In this document: piece after piece, positions 15,533-24,472 of the stretch
How the letters are laid out: each line of letters begins with the position of its first letter
Numbering within the stretch: position 1 is the stretch's first letter
DNA from: Thermus sp. CCB_US3_UF1
Lineage (GTDB): Bacteria; Deinococcota; Deinococci; Deinococcales; Thermaceae
NCBI RefSeq assembly: GCF_000236585.1
Contig: NC_017278.1
Location: 496,001-560,000 of the forward strand
Direction: 5' to 3'
Length of the DNA stretch: 64,000 nucleotides
Position numbers and translations under genes: made by a program
Notes under the pieces: generated by a model
Databases searched by the model: none
What the model was told of the DNA's origin: nothing
What the model saw: the letters and a program-made list of their open reading frames with translations, nothing else

Positions 15533-16987
15533 GTGGAACCTGCCCTTCTGGCCCGCCTCCTGGGCCTACCCCAGGGGATGGAGGCCTTGCGGGAACGGAT
15601 GGGCCGCGTGGGCCACCCCGGCCTCCTCCCCGCCCTTTCCGCCTACCTAAAGCGCCTGGGAGCCCCCGAGGAGGCCCGGCGTTTCCTGGAGCGCCTGCCG
15701 CAGGGGGCGGTGGTGACCGGCCAGCAGGCGGGGCTTTTGGGGGGGCCGGCCCTTACCTTTTACAAGGCCCACTCCGCCCTTTCCTTGGCCGGGGAGGTGG
15801 GGGGGGCGGCGGTCTTCTGGGTGGCCTCCCAGGACCACGACGTGGAGGAGGTCCGCCACCTCCACCTCCTTTGGGAGGAGGAGGTGCGCACCCTTTCCCT
15901 GCCCCTTCCCCCCCTGCCCGCAGGCCGCCTATCCCTCGAGCCCCACCGGGAGCGCTTGCGGGAATTCCTAGGCCCCTGGGCCCGCGAGGCCCGGGTGGCC
16001 TATGCCCTGGAGGGGCGGACCCTGGCCGAGTTCTTCGCCCGCCTCCTCCTGGCCTTCCTGGGGGAGCGGGGTCTTCTGCCCTTTGACCCCATGGCCGAGG
16101 AGCTGGCCCCCCTCTTCCAGGAGGCCCTGGAGCGGGAGCTTTCCGACCCCCTGGCCAGCGCCGAGGCCATCAACCAAGAGGCGGAGCGGATCCGCTCCCT
16201 GGGGGGTAAGCCGCCCCTGGGGCGGAAGCCGGGGGCCACCAACCTCTTTTTGGAAACCGATGCCCGGCGGCTTCTCCACTACGAAGGGGGGGTTTTCCGC
16301 GATGGGGTGCGGACCTACACCCGGAAGGAGCTTCTGGAACTCCTCCGCACCGACCCCACCCGGCTGACCCCGGCGGCGGGCCTGAGGCCCATCTTCCAGG
16401 ACCTCGTCCTCCCTACCGCGGGCTTTGTGGTGGGGCCCAACGAGTTCCGCTACGTGGCCGAGCTCACCCGGGTCTACGGGCTTTACGGCCTGCCCGTTCC
16501 CGCCCTTTTCCTGCGCCTGCAGGGGGTGGTGCTGGAGCCCCCGGTGGTCCGCATCCTGGGGCGTTATGCCCTGGACCCCTGGGCCTTCCTGGCCCGGGGG
16601 GAGGAGGCCTTTTTGGATGCCGTGCGGAAGACCCTGGAGGAGTTCCGCCAGCTAGAGGAGGACCTGGCCCGGCTCCTGGCCCAGGCGGAGGCCCTGGCGG
16701 AGCGGGCCAAAGCCCTGGAGCCCACCCTGGAACGGCCTTTTCGCCGGTACCGGGCGCGGCTTCAAGGGGAAGGGGAGAGGCTTTGGCGCAAGCTCCTGCG
16801 GGCCCGCCTGCACCGGGATGGGGTCTTGCTCCACCACCTGGAGCGCCTCAAGCGCCACCTCCTGCCCCTGGGCCTTCCCCAGGAGCGGGTCTTTCCCTTT
16901 GCCATGTACGCCCTCCGCCACCCCGAGGCCCTGCGCCGCCTGGAGGAGGCCCCGGGGTACGGCCGGGCGGTTTTGACCCTGGGTTAG
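15533..16987 (+). CDS. bshC: Bacillithiol synthase BshC (cysteine-adding enzyme)
   Basis: A 484-residue protein joining cysteine to glucosaminyl-malate in the last step of bacillithiol synthesis. Family signatures are VVTGQQAGLLGGP, FWVASQDHDVEEV, KPPLGRKPGATNLF and LPTAGFVVGPNEFRYVAEL, followed by a C-terminal coiled-coil region and FAMYALRHP. GTG 15533 is taken as start because of the TAGGCT spacing; a TTG start 36 bases upstream is possible. bshA and bshB are not in the window. Bacillithiol is the thiol expected in Deinococcus-Thermus. Confidence 0.92.
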   Translation: MEPALLARLLGLPQGMEALRERMGRVGHPGLLPALSAYLKRLGAPEEARRFLERLPQGAVVTGQQAGLLGGPALTFYKAHSALSLAGEVGGAAVFWVASQDHDVEEVRHLHLLWEEEVRTLSLPLPPLPAGRLSLEPHRERLREFLGPWAREARVAYALEGRTLAEFFARLLLAFLGERGLLPFDPMAEELAPLFQEALERELSDPLASAEAINQEAERIRSLGGKPPLGRKPGATNLFLETDARRLLHYEGGVFRDGVRTYTRKELLELLRTDPTRLTPAAGLRPIFQDLVLPTAGFVVGPNEFRYVAELTRVYGLYGLPVPALFLRLQGVVLEPPVVRILGRYALDPWAFLARGEEAFLDAVRKTLEEFRQLEEDLARLLAQAEALAERAKALEPTLERPFRRYRARLQGEGERLWRKLLRARLHRDGVLLHHLERLKRHLLPLGLPQERVFPFAMYALRHPEALRRLEEAPGYGRAVLTLG

Positions 16988-17011
16988 GTGGTAATCTGGG
17001 GGCGAGGCCGT

Positions 17012-18094
17012 ATGGCGCGTGGCTGGCTCCTTATCCTCCTTCTGCCCCTCCTCCTTTTCCCGTTCCATTCCCCGGGGTGGGGCCAGGCCAAGGACCTTCT
17101 CCTGCGGGTCCTCCTCAAGGAGGTGCCCCTGGGACAGGAGGTGCCCCTTGCCCTCCCCCAGGGCGAGGTGGTGGTCCGGGGGATGGGGGAGGGGGTAGCG
17201 GTGGAGGGACGGGTTCAGCCCTTCTGGGACCTGGCGGTGCCCTACTTCCGCCTCGAGGGGCGCCCCTACCGCGGGGGGGTGCGCCTCCTGGTCCAGGGGG
17301 AGAGGCTTTTGCTGGTGAACCTGGTCCCCCTGGAGGACTACCTCCTCGGGGTTCTGCCGGGGGAGATGCCCCAAGGGTTTCCCCTCGAGGCCCTCAAGGC
17401 CCAGGCGGTGGTGGCCCGCACCTTCGCCGTGAACCGCCTGAACCCCAGGGCCCCCTACGACCTTTGCGCCAGCGAGCTCTGCCAGGTCTACCTGGGCCTG
17501 GGGGCGGAGACGGCCAGGCACAGGGAAGCGGTGGCCGCCACCCAGGGCCAGGTCCTAAGCTACGGGGGCAGGGCCATCTCCGCCCTCTACCACGCCGACT
17601 CGGGCGGCATGACCGCAGGGAGCGAGGAGGTCTTTGGAAACGCCCTACCCTACCTGCGCCCCCGTCCGGACCCCTATGCCCGGGGACCCAAGAGCGCCTG
17701 GCGCCTCCGCCTCACCCCGGAGGCCGCCTCCCGGGCCTTGGTGTCCCTGGGGCGCACCCCCAAGGGCCAGGATCCCCCGCAGGTGCTGGAAAGGAGCCCC
17801 TCGGGCCGGGCGTGGCGGGTGCGCCTTTTGGGGGTGGAGGTGCAGGGCCCCGAGGCGGGGCGCCTCCTCCGCCTCATGGGCCTGCCCTCGGCCCTGGCGG
17901 AGTTTGAGGGCTGGGAGGTGGCGGGCCGGGGGGCCGGGCACGGGGTAGGCCTTTCCCAGTGGGGGGCCAAGGGCATGGCCGAGGCCGGCTACGCCTACCG
18001 GGAGATCCTCGGCCACTACTTCCCCGGCACCTTCCTCTCCGACCTCCTCCTGGCCGAGCCCCCTTTCCCCGGGGCCCTGGCCCGGCTACCTTAA
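17012..18094 (+). CDS. Exported SpoIID/LytB-domain protein
   Basis: A 360-residue protein with an N-terminal signal peptide (MARGWLLILLLPLLLFPF). A SpoIID-type domain follows, with the signatures EDYLLGVLPGEMP, LKAQAVVARTFA and the C-terminal GRGAGHGVGLSQWGAKGMA. SpoIID is a lytic transglycosylase acting on denuded peptidoglycan; outside spore formers the domain is used in cell-wall turnover. That would fit with the SPOR protein earlier in the window. ATG 17012 has GCGAGG upstream and TAATCT at 16992-16997. GTG 16988 is a less likely start. Confidence 0.82.
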   Translation: MARGWLLILLLPLLLFPFHSPGWGQAKDLLLRVLLKEVPLGQEVPLALPQGEVVVRGMGEGVAVEGRVQPFWDLAVPYFRLEGRPYRGGVRLLVQGERLLLVNLVPLEDYLLGVLPGEMPQGFPLEALKAQAVVARTFAVNRLNPRAPYDLCASELCQVYLGLGAETARHREAVAATQGQVLSYGGRAISALYHADSGGMTAGSEEVFGNALPYLRPRPDPYARGPKSAWRLRLTPEAASRALVSLGRTPKGQDPPQVLERSPSGRAWRVRLLGVEVQGPEAGRLLRLMGLPSALAEFEGWEVAGRGAGHGVGLSQWGAKGMAEAGYAYREILGHYFPGTFLSDLLLAEPPFPGALARLP

Positions 18095-18098
18095 GGGC

Positions 18099-18545
18099 AT
18101 GCTCCTTTCCACCCCCATCGGCCCCCTATGGCTGGAGGTTTCCCCCTTAGGGGTGCGCCGCCTGGTGCCCGCCCTCTTCCCCCGGGGCAAGGAGGCGGAA
18201 GGGCCCTGGGCCGAGGCGGTGCGGGAAGGGGTCCGGGCCTACTTCGCCGGGGCGAAGCCGGATTTCTTGGACCTTCCCCTGGACTACACCGGCCTTTCCC
18301 CGGCCCGGGTAGCCCTGTACGAGCGGGTACGCCGCATCCCCTACGGGCGGAAGGAAAGCTACGGGAGCCTGGCCCGGGAGCTGGGCCTTTCCCCCCGGGC
18401 GGTGGGGGCGGGGATGCGGGCCTCCCCCTTCTTCCTCCTGGTTCCCGCCCACCGGGTGGTCCACGCCGACGGGCGGCTTGGGGGGTTCGCCGGACAGGAG
18501 GGGCTTAAGGCCTGGCTCCTCCGCTTTGAGGGGGCCTGGCCCTAG
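18099..18545 (+). CDS. atl: Alkyltransferase-like protein (ATL), PAHR type
   Basis: A 148-residue homologue of O6-alkylguanine-DNA alkyltransferase in which the PCHR active-site motif reads PAHR (116-119). Ala117 replaces the acceptor cysteine, so it cannot remove alkyl groups itself. The DNA-binding helix-turn-helix (RKESYGSLARELGLS) and arginine finger remain. ATL proteins flip O6-alkylguanine out and hand the lesion to nucleotide excision repair. A Thermus thermophilus ATL has been described. It sits 4 bases after spoIID, with TACCTT (18087-18092) 6 bases before its ATG. It shares the CTAG stop with the opposing amylase. Confidence 0.92.
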   Translation: MLLSTPIGPLWLEVSPLGVRRLVPALFPRGKEAEGPWAEAVREGVRAYFAGAKPDFLDLPLDYTGLSPARVALYERVRRIPYGRKESYGSLARELGLSPRAVGAGMRASPFFLLVPAHRVVHADGRLGGFAGQEGLKAWLLRFEGAWP

Positions 18546-19969
18546 ACCTCGGCCCAGACCGCCACGGAAAAGGGGGGAAGCTCGGGGCCGCAGAGCCGGC
18601 CCCCCATGGGGGTGCAGGAGGCCCCGGAGAGGAGGTCCACCGCCTGGGCCCCCCGGGGCAGGGCCCCGCGCAGGGGGAAGTCCTGGCGGAAGGGTTCAGG
18701 GCTGGCGTTGACCACCACCAGGTAAGGCCCACGGGTAAAGGCCAGGTGCCCGTCGGCGGCGTAGACCCGGGCGTAAGGGGCGGTGCGGAGCTCGGGGTGT
18801 TCCTGGCGAAGCCGGGCCAGGCGGCGCACGGTTTCCAGGATCTCCCGTTTCCAGCGGGCTTCCTCCCAGACCATGCCCCCGCGGTTCTCCGGGTCCATCC
18901 CCCCTTCCATCCCGATCTCCTCCCCGTAGTAGACCGTGGGGTTTCCCGGCAGGAGGAAGAGGAGGGCGAGGGCCAGCCGGGCCCGCGCCACGCTCCCCCG
19001 GAGGAGGCTGAGGAGGCGGGGGGTGTCGTGGGAGGTCAGGAGGTTCATCTGGGCCCGCACCACCTCGAGGCGGTAGCGGCCAAAAAGCCCTTCCAGCCGG
19101 TGGCTGAAGGCCAGGGCCTGCAGGGGCTCGATCCGCCCCAGGCCCGAGCGGGCCGCGAGCTCCCGGTCCAAGGCCTCCCCGCCCACGAAGCCCAGGATGG
19201 CCCGGGCAAGGGGGTAGTTCATGGTGGCGTCAAACATGTCCCCCTGGAGCCAGGCCTCGGCTTCCTCCCAGATCTCCCCCACGATGTAGGCCTCGGGGTT
19301 GGCCCCCTTGACCCGGCGGCGGAAGGCCCGCCAGAACTCCGGATCCCGGATCTCGTTGGGCACGTCCAGCCGCCAGCCGTCGGCCCCGAAGCGGATCCAG
19401 TGCTCGGCCACCCCCAGGAGGTAGTCCCGCACCGCCGGGGTTTCCACCCGGAGCTTGGGGAGCTCGGGGTTGCCCCACCAGGCCTCGTAGTTGGGCTGGG
19501 GGGCGTAGGGGTTCAGGGGGAAGCCCTTCACGTAGTACCAGTCCCGGTAAGGGCTTGCCTCCCCGTTTTCCAGGAGGTGCTGGAAGGCGAAGAAGCCCCG
19601 GCCCGTGTGGTTGAAAACCCCGTCCAGGATCACCCGGATCCCGTGGGCGTGGGCCACTTCCAGGAGGTGCCTTAGGGCCTGGTTTCCCCCCAGCAAGGGG
19701 TCCACCTGGAGGTAGTCCGTGGTGTGGTAGCGGTGGTTGGCGGTGGAGGCGAAGATGGGGTTCAGGTAGAGGGCCTCCACCCCCAGGCCCTTCAGGTAGG
19801 GGATTTTCTCCGCCACCCCCCAGAGGGTACCCCCCTTGAACCCCCGGAGGCTCGGGGGGGCCTCCCAAGGCTCCAAGGGTCCGGCGGGGGCCGGCCTGCC
19901 CGGGGGGCCGGCGCGGAAGAAGCGGTCGGGGAAGATCTGGTAGAAAAAAACGCCCTCGTACCAAGCCAC
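18542..19969 (-). CDS. GH13 alpha-amylase-family hydrolase (neopullulanase/cyclomaltodextrinase-like)
   Basis: A 475-residue (beta/alpha)8 glycosidase without a separate N-terminal starch-binding domain. The GH13 regions are all present: DGVFNHTG (116-123), GWRLDVPNE with nucleophile Asp202, VGEIWE with acid/base Glu232 and TSHDTPR with Asp315. No signal peptide, so it should act in the cytoplasm on maltooligosaccharides. The GTG start follows TACACT by 7 bases. It converges on the ATL gene with a shared CTAG. Its exact linkage preference is not readable from sequence. Confidence 0.9.
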   Translation of the reverse strand: MAWYEGVFFYQIFPDRFFRAGPPGRPAPAGPLEPWEAPPSLRGFKGGTLWGVAEKIPYLKGLGVEALYLNPIFASTANHRYHTTDYLQVDPLLGGNQALRHLLEVAHAHGIRVILDGVFNHTGRGFFAFQHLLENGEASPYRDWYYVKGFPLNPYAPQPNYEAWWGNPELPKLRVETPAVRDYLLGVAEHWIRFGADGWRLDVPNEIRDPEFWRAFRRRVKGANPEAYIVGEIWEEAEAWLQGDMFDATMNYPLARAILGFVGGEALDRELAARSGLGRIEPLQALAFSHRLEGLFGRYRLEVVRAQMNLLTSHDTPRLLSLLRGSVARARLALALLFLLPGNPTVYYGEEIGMEGGMDPENRGGMVWEEARWKREILETVRRLARLRQEHPELRTAPYARVYAADGHLAFTRGPYLVVVNASPEPFRQDFPLRGALPRGAQAVDLLSGASCTPMGGRLCGPELPPFSVAVWAEV

Positions 19970-20052
19970 GCCCCCAAGTGTACCACGGGCGAAATGTGCC
20001 TAGAGCACAAAAATCCTTGCCCGGAGGAAGGGGGTTCTGGTATCCTCCCGGG

Positions 20053-20724
20053 GTGAAGGGTATGCGGGGCCGCCTCTTCGTCATGACCGGGGCCAGCGGG
20101 GTGGGGAAGGGCACGGTGCGGGCCCGCGTGCTGGAGCGTACCCGCCTCTTTTACTCCATCTCCATGACCACCCGGCCCCCTAGGCCGGGGGAGCGGGACG
20201 GGGTGGACTACTACTTCGTGGACCGCCCCGCCTTCGAGGCCCTTCTGGCCCAGGATGGGTTCCTGGAGCACGCCGAGTACGTGGGCCACCTCTACGGCAC
20301 CCCCAAGGCCCCGGTGGAGCGGGCCCTGGCCCGGGGGGAGGATGTGCTCTTGGAAATTGAGGTCCAAGGGGCCCTCCAGGTGCGGGCCAAGGTGCCGGAG
20401 GCGGTTCTCATCTTCCTTCTGCCGCCTTCCCTTTCCGAGCTGAAGCGCCGCCTGGTCTACCGGGGCAAGGATAGCCCAGAAAAGATCCAAAAACGTTTGG
20501 CGCAGGCGGAGTGGGAGATCCAGAACGCCCACCTCTTTGACTACGTGGTGGTGAACGACGTGCTGGAGGAGGCGGTGGCCGACTTTCTGGCCATCCTGAC
20601 CGCAGAGCGGCGGCGGACTCCCAGGATGGCCCGGGCCCTGGAACGGGCCCTAAAGCGGGATGGGGATCTGGAAGCGGAGCTGGACGAGATCTTGCGGAGG
20701 AACCATGGCGGAACCCGGGATTGA
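20053..20724 (+). CDS. gmk: Guanylate kinase
   Basis: A 223-residue kinase (GMP + ATP to GDP + ADP). It has P-loop GASGVGKGT (13-21), the GMP-binding [17 protein letters not shown] segment, EIEVQGA, and the lid [13 protein letters not shown]. The start is GTG 20053, 6 bases after TATCCT (20041-20046); ATG 20062 is an alternative that removes three residues. Its end overlaps rpoZ by 20 bases, an arrangement (gmk-rpoZ-coaBC) conserved widely in bacteria. Confidence 0.95.
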   Translation: MKGMRGRLFVMTGASGVGKGTVRARVLERTRLFYSISMTTRPPRPGERDGVDYYFVDRPAFEALLAQDGFLEHAEYVGHLYGTPKAPVERALARGEDVLLEIEVQGALQVRAKVPEAVLIFLLPPSLSELKRRLVYRGKDSPEKIQKRLAQAEWEIQNAHLFDYVVVNDVLEEAVADFLAILTAERRRTPRMARALERALKRDGDLEAELDEILRRNHGGTRD

Positions 20725-21007
20725 CAAGCTGTTTGCCCTGGTGGATTCCAAGTATCGGCTTACGGTGGTGGTGGCCAAGCGGGCGCAGCAGCTTTTGCGC
20801 CACCGCTTCAAGAACACCGTGCTGGAGCCGGAGGAAAGGCCCAAGATGCGCACCCTGGAGGGGCTTTACGACGATCCCAACGCCGTCACCTGGGCCATGA
20901 AGGAGGCCTTGACGGGCCGGTTGGTCTTCGGGGAGAACCTGATCCCCGAGGACCGGCTGCAGAAGGAGATGGAAAGGCTCTACCCGGTGGAGGAAGAGGA
21001 GGCCTAG
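20705..21007 (+). CDS. rpoZ: RNA polymerase omega subunit
   Basis: A 100-residue subunit matching the known ~99-residue Thermus omega: [29 protein letters not shown] and the acidic C-terminus EEEEA. It helps fold the beta-prime subunit. It lies inside the gmk 3' end and abuts coaBC with no gap, so all three are translated from one mRNA. Confidence 0.95.
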   Translation: MAEPGIDKLFALVDSKYRLTVVVAKRAQQLLRHRFKNTVLEPEERPKMRTLEGLYDDPNAVTWAMKEALTGRLVFGENLIPEDRLQKEMERLYPVEEEEA

Positions 21008-22198
21008 GTGGCCCGGGTCCTGGTGGCGGCGACGGGGGGGGTGGCGGCCATCAAGGTGCCCCACCTCCTCCGCCTTCTGCGGGCGGCGGGGCACGAGGTG
21101 CGGGTGCTGGCCACCCCCAGGGCCCTGGAGTTCGTCACCCCCCTCTCCCTGGCGGTGGCCGCGGGGGGGGAGGTGGCTACGGAGGAGGCCTGGTTCCGCC
21201 CCGATGGCCGGGCCCTGCACATTGAGCTGGCCCGCTTTGCCGACGTGGTCCTGGTGGCCCCGGCCACCGCGGACGCCCTGGCCAAGGCCGCCTTGGGCCT
21301 GGCCGACGACCTCCTTTCCGCCACCTTGCTGGCCGGGGCCAAGCGGGTGGCCTGGGCCCCGGCCATGAACCAGGCCATGTGGCTCGCCCCCCAGACCCAG
21401 GCCCACGTGGAGCGGCTTAAGGCCTTGGGCCATGCCGTCTTCGGCCCCGCCTACGGCCCCCTGGCCGCGGTGGGGGAGGGGGAGGGCTGGGGGCGGATGC
21501 TGGAGCCCGAGGAGCTGGTGGAGCGCCTCCACGCCTTCCTCACCCCCAAGGACCTCCAGGGCTTAAGGCTTTTGGTCTCCGCTGGGCCTACCCGGGAGTA
21601 CCTGGACCCGGTGCGCTTCCTCTCCAACCCTTCCTCAGGGCGCATGGGCTACGCCGTGGCCGAGGCGGCCCGGGACCGGGGGGCGGAGGTGGTGCTGGTG
21701 GCCGGGCCCACCTGCCTCCCTGACCCCTGGGGGGTGGAGGTGGTGCGGGTGGAAAGCGCCTTGGAAATGCGCGACCGCCTCCGGGAGCGCTACCCCTGGG
21801 CCCAGGGGGTGGTGATGGCCGCGGCGGTGGCCGACTACCGCCCGGCGGAGGTCCTTGCGGAGAAGGAGCCTAAGGTGGAGGCGGAAAGGATCCTGCGCCT
21901 GGTGCCCAACCCCGATATCCTCAAGGAGCTGGGGCAGGAGAAGGGGGATAAGGTCCTGGTGGGCTTCGCCATGGAAACCGGGGAGGGCCTGGAGCGGGCC
22001 AAGGGGAAGCTTTGGCGCAAGAACCTGGACCTCATCGTCCTCAACTGGGTGAACCGGGAGGGGGTGGGCTTCGGCAGCCCCGAGAACGAGGTGGTCCTGC
22101 TCCTCAAGGATGGGCGGATCCTGGAGCTTCCCCGGATGTCCAAGCGCCAGGTGGCCGACCGTATACTGGATTTCGTCAAAGAGTTTTGGCAAGCCTAA
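21008..22198 (+). CDS. coaBC: Phosphopantothenoylcysteine decarboxylase/phosphopantothenate-cysteine ligase
   Basis: A 396-residue bifunctional coenzyme A enzyme. The flavin-dependent CoaC half (about 1-180) has the flavodoxin-like [13 protein letters not shown] start, a histidine in [13 protein letters not shown], and PAMNQAMW. The CoaB half has [22 protein letters not shown] and [11 protein letters not shown]. The ACG element that holds a catalytic cysteine in the E. coli enzyme reads AAVGEGEG here. GTG 21008 immediately follows the rpoZ stop. Confidence 0.93.
   Translation: MARVLVAATGGVAAIKVPHLLRLLRAAGHEVRVLATPRALEFVTPLSLAVAAGGEVATEEAWFRPDGRALHIELARFADVVLVAPATADALAKAALGLADDLLSATLLAGAKRVAWAPAMNQAMWLAPQTQAHVERLKALGHAVFGPAYGPLAAVGEGEGWGRMLEPEELVERLHAFLTPKDLQGLRLLVSAGPTREYLDPVRFLSNPSSGRMGYAVAEAARDRGAEVVLVAGPTCLPDPWGVEVVRVESALEMRDRLRERYPWAQGVVMAAAVADYRPAEVLAEKEPKVEAERILRLVPNPDILKELGQEKGDKVLVGFAMETGEGLERAKGKLWRKNLDLIVLNWVNREGVGFGSPENEVVLLLKDGRILELPRMSKRQVADRILDFVKEFWQA
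22162..22167 (+). promoter_or_regulatory. -10 box TATACT for argR inside coaBC
   Basis: TATACT lies 41 bases before the argR ATG, giving a short leader with AAAGGGG as Shine-Dalgarno. It would uncouple argR from the gmk operon. Confidence 0.5.
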
Positions 22199-22208
22199 AG
22201 GGGTGTCT

Positions 22209-22706
22209 ATGCGAAGCAAGGCGGAACGGCACCGCGCCATCCAAGAGATCGTGAGCCGCGAGGAGATCGGTACCCAGAAGGAGCTGGTGGAGCGGCTTAG
22301 GCAGTTGGGTTTTGACGTGACCCAGGCCACGGTGAGCCGGGATATCGCCGAGCTCCGCCTGGCCCGGGTGGCCCTGGGCAAGGGTCGGCACAAGTATGCC
22401 CTTCCCTCCCTGGAGCTGCCGGAGGATGTGCACGAGGAGCTGAAACGCCAGTTTGGCCTCTTTGTGAAGGACGTGGACCGGGGCGGCAACATCCTGGTGG
22501 TGAAGACCGCCGAGGGCCACGCCTCGGGCATCGCCCTCCTCATGGACCGCCTCAGGCGGGACGAGATCGTGGGCACCCTGGCCGGGGAGGACACCATCTT
22601 GGTGGTGGCCCGGAGCGAGGAGGGGGCCAAGGCCCTGGAGGAGGAGTTCGGGGAGCTCCTGGTGGCGGGGAAGGCTGGCAAACGGGCCCCTGGGCTGCCC
22701 TCCTAA
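22209..22706 (+). CDS. argR: Arginine repressor ArgR
   Basis: A 165-residue regulator of normal ArgR length. The N-terminal winged helix covers about 1-70 ([26 protein letters not shown]). The C-terminal hexamerisation/arginine-binding domain includes [13 protein letters not shown] and [15 protein letters not shown]. It represses arginine synthesis genes when arginine is abundant. The ATG at 22209 has AAAGGGG 7 bases upstream. No arginine genes are in the window. Confidence 0.93.
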   Translation: MRSKAERHRAIQEIVSREEIGTQKELVERLRQLGFDVTQATVSRDIAELRLARVALGKGRHKYALPSLELPEDVHEELKRQFGLFVKDVDRGGNILVVKTAEGHASGIALLMDRLRRDEIVGTLAGEDTILVVARSEEGAKALEEEFGELLVAGKAGKRAPGLPS

Positions 22707-22710
22707 AGCG

Positions 22711-23322
22711 GTGCTGGAACTTTTCCTCAAGTCTTTCCTTACCCTCTTCGTGGTCGTGGACCCCGTGGGGCTGGTCCCCGTCTTCCTGGCCCTGGCCGGG
22801 GACCGCCCCCCGAGGAAGCAGGCCCAGATCGCCAAGAAGGCGGTCCTGGTGGCGGGGGGGCTTCTGGTCTCCTTCTTCTTCTTTGGCCGCGGGCTTTTGG
22901 AGCACCTGGGGATCAGCCTCGAGGCCCTGCGCATCGCCGGGGGCATCCTGCTTTTTCGCATCGCCACCGAGATGGTCTTCGCCCATCACGAGCGGGAAAC
23001 CGAGGAGGAGAAGGACGAGGCCCTCCACAGGGCCGACATCTCCGTCTTCCCCTTGGCCATCCCCCTCATCGCCGGCCCCGGGGCCTTGGCCAGCGTCCTC
23101 ATCCTGGGGGGGGAGGCCCGGGGGACGCCTTGGGGCTGGGCGGTGGTCCTCCTCACCGCTTTTTTGGTCCTCCTCCTGGCCTACCTCTTCCTGCGGGCTG
23201 CCCTGCACGTGCGCCAGGTTCTGGGACGCACCGGGGTTAACGTGGTCACCCGGGTCCTGGGCCTTCTTTTGGCGGCCCTGGCGGTGCAGTACGTGGCCGA
23301 TGGGGTCAAGGGCCTCCTTTAG
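22711..23322 (+). CDS. MarC-family integral membrane protein
   Basis: A 203-residue protein with six hydrophobic segments. MarC/UPF0056 signatures are FVVVDPVGLVPVFLAL near the N-terminus and FPLAIPLIAGPGALASVL in the middle. The family's function is not established; it was once wrongly linked to multiple antibiotic resistance. GTG 22711 is 4 bases after the argR stop. Its last 17 bases overlap the opposing diguanylate cyclase gene. Confidence 0.85.
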   Translation: MLELFLKSFLTLFVVVDPVGLVPVFLALAGDRPPRKQAQIAKKAVLVAGGLLVSFFFFGRGLLEHLGISLEALRIAGGILLFRIATEMVFAHHERETEEEKDEALHRADISVFPLAIPLIAGPGALASVLILGGEARGTPWGWAVVLLTAFLVLLLAYLFLRAALHVRQVLGRTGVNVVTRVLGLLLAALAVQYVADGVKGLL

Positions 23323-24472
23323 CCCGGTACATGCGTCGGTCGGCCTCCTCCAGGGCCTCCTCCAGGCTTTCCTCCCCCACGCAAAGCCCCCCCGCCGCCA
23401 CCCCGTAGGGTAGGTTGGCCTGAAGCCGGGCGATGAGGAGGGGGATCTCCTCCGGGGAAAGGCCCAGGTGCAGGCTGACGAACTCATCCCCCCCCACGCG
23501 GAAGGCCAGGTCCCGGCGGCGGGAAAGGCTTTTCAGGGCCGTGGCCAGGCTTTTCAGGGCCCGGTCCCCGGCGGCATGGCCTTCCCGGTCGTTCAGGGCC
23601 TTCAGGCCGTTGAGATCCCAGTAGATGAGGCCCAAGGGCTCCCCCAGGGTGCGGGCCTCGGCCTGGAGCTGGGGGAAGGTCTCCTCCAGGGCCCGGCGGT
23701 TGCCCAGCCCCGTCAAGGGATCGGTGCGGGCCTTCTCCTGCAGGGCTTGCCGCTCCCGCATGGCCTTGAGGAGCAAGGCGGCCTCCAGGGCGAAGGCTTG
23801 GGCGAGCTCCAGGGAGAGGGGGGTGAAGGCCTCGGGGTGGCTGAAGCTGTCCAGGTTCATGGCCGCCAACACCTCCCCTTCCAGGACGATGGGCAGGCCT
23901 AAGGTGGCCTGGATCTCCAGGAGGCGGCCGTGCTCAAAGAAGGCAGGCCGGGCCTCCACGGTGCTCAGGCTGGAGAGGTGGCGGATCTCCGTCCCCTTCA
24001 GCACCCGGGGGCGGCCCTTGAGCCAGTTGTCCACCCCCAGGCCATACCAGGCCAGCTCCTCCTCCAAGGAGGTGCGGGCCCCCAGGAGGTCTTCCGAGAA
24101 CCCTTCCTGGGCCACCAGGTAGAAGAAGCCCCCCTCCCGCAGCAGGATGCTTCCCGCCTCGGCCCCTGGCACCACCGCCACCGCTTCCCGGATGAGGTCC
24201 TGAAGAAGTCCCTCGGGCTCTTCGTGCTGCAAAAGCCCTTTCAGCACGGCGAGAAGGCTTTGGTAGGCCCGGGCCCGGATGGCCAGGGGAGTGGTTTCCA
24301 GGAGGAGGAGGTAGGTCCCCTCCGGGGTGGGGAGGCGCACCACCTGGTAGCTCCGCTCTTCCACCTCCAGGGTCTCCCCTTGGGGGAGGGGAAGGCCTTG
24401 GGCCAGGGCGTTGGCCACCACCTCCTCCCCTCGCAGGAGGAAGACGGGGTAGGGGGCTTCCAGGGGGTTCAT
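23306..24472 (-). CDS. GAF-GGDEF diguanylate cyclase
   Basis: A 388-residue cytoplasmic signalling protein. After ~75 N-terminal residues there is a GAF-type sensor (about 80-225: GAEAGSILLREGG and LGLPIVLEGEVLAAMNLDSF), a helix, then a GGDEF domain starting at ARTDPLTGLGNRRAL. The catalytic GGDEF is intact, and RRRD five residues before it is a canonical c-di-GMP inhibitory I-site. It should make c-di-GMP with product feedback. No EAL domain. Its ATG overlaps the recN stop by four bases, so it is translated with recN. Confidence 0.9.
   Translation of the reverse strand: MNPLEAPYPVFLLRGEEVVANALAQGLPLPQGETLEVEERSYQVVRLPTPEGTYLLLLETTPLAIRARAYQSLLAVLKGLLQHEEPEGLLQDLIREAVAVVPGAEAGSILLREGGFFYLVAQEGFSEDLLGARTSLEEELAWYGLGVDNWLKGRPRVLKGTEIRHLSSLSTVEARPAFFEHGRLLEIQATLGLPIVLEGEVLAAMNLDSFSHPEAFTPLSLELAQAFALEAALLLKAMRERQALQEKARTDPLTGLGNRRALEETFPQLQAEARTLGEPLGLIYWDLNGLKALNDREGHAAGDRALKSLATALKSLSRRRDLAFRVGGDEFVSLHLGLSPEEIPLLIARLQANLPYGVAAGGLCVGEESLEEALEEADRRMYRAKGGP

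Noticed and set aside
16988-17011. GTG at 16988 as the spoIID start
   Set aside because: It would abut the bshC stop but add eight residues (MVIWGRGR) before a normal signal peptide; ATG 17012 has a Shine-Dalgarno sequence and a cleaner N-terminus.
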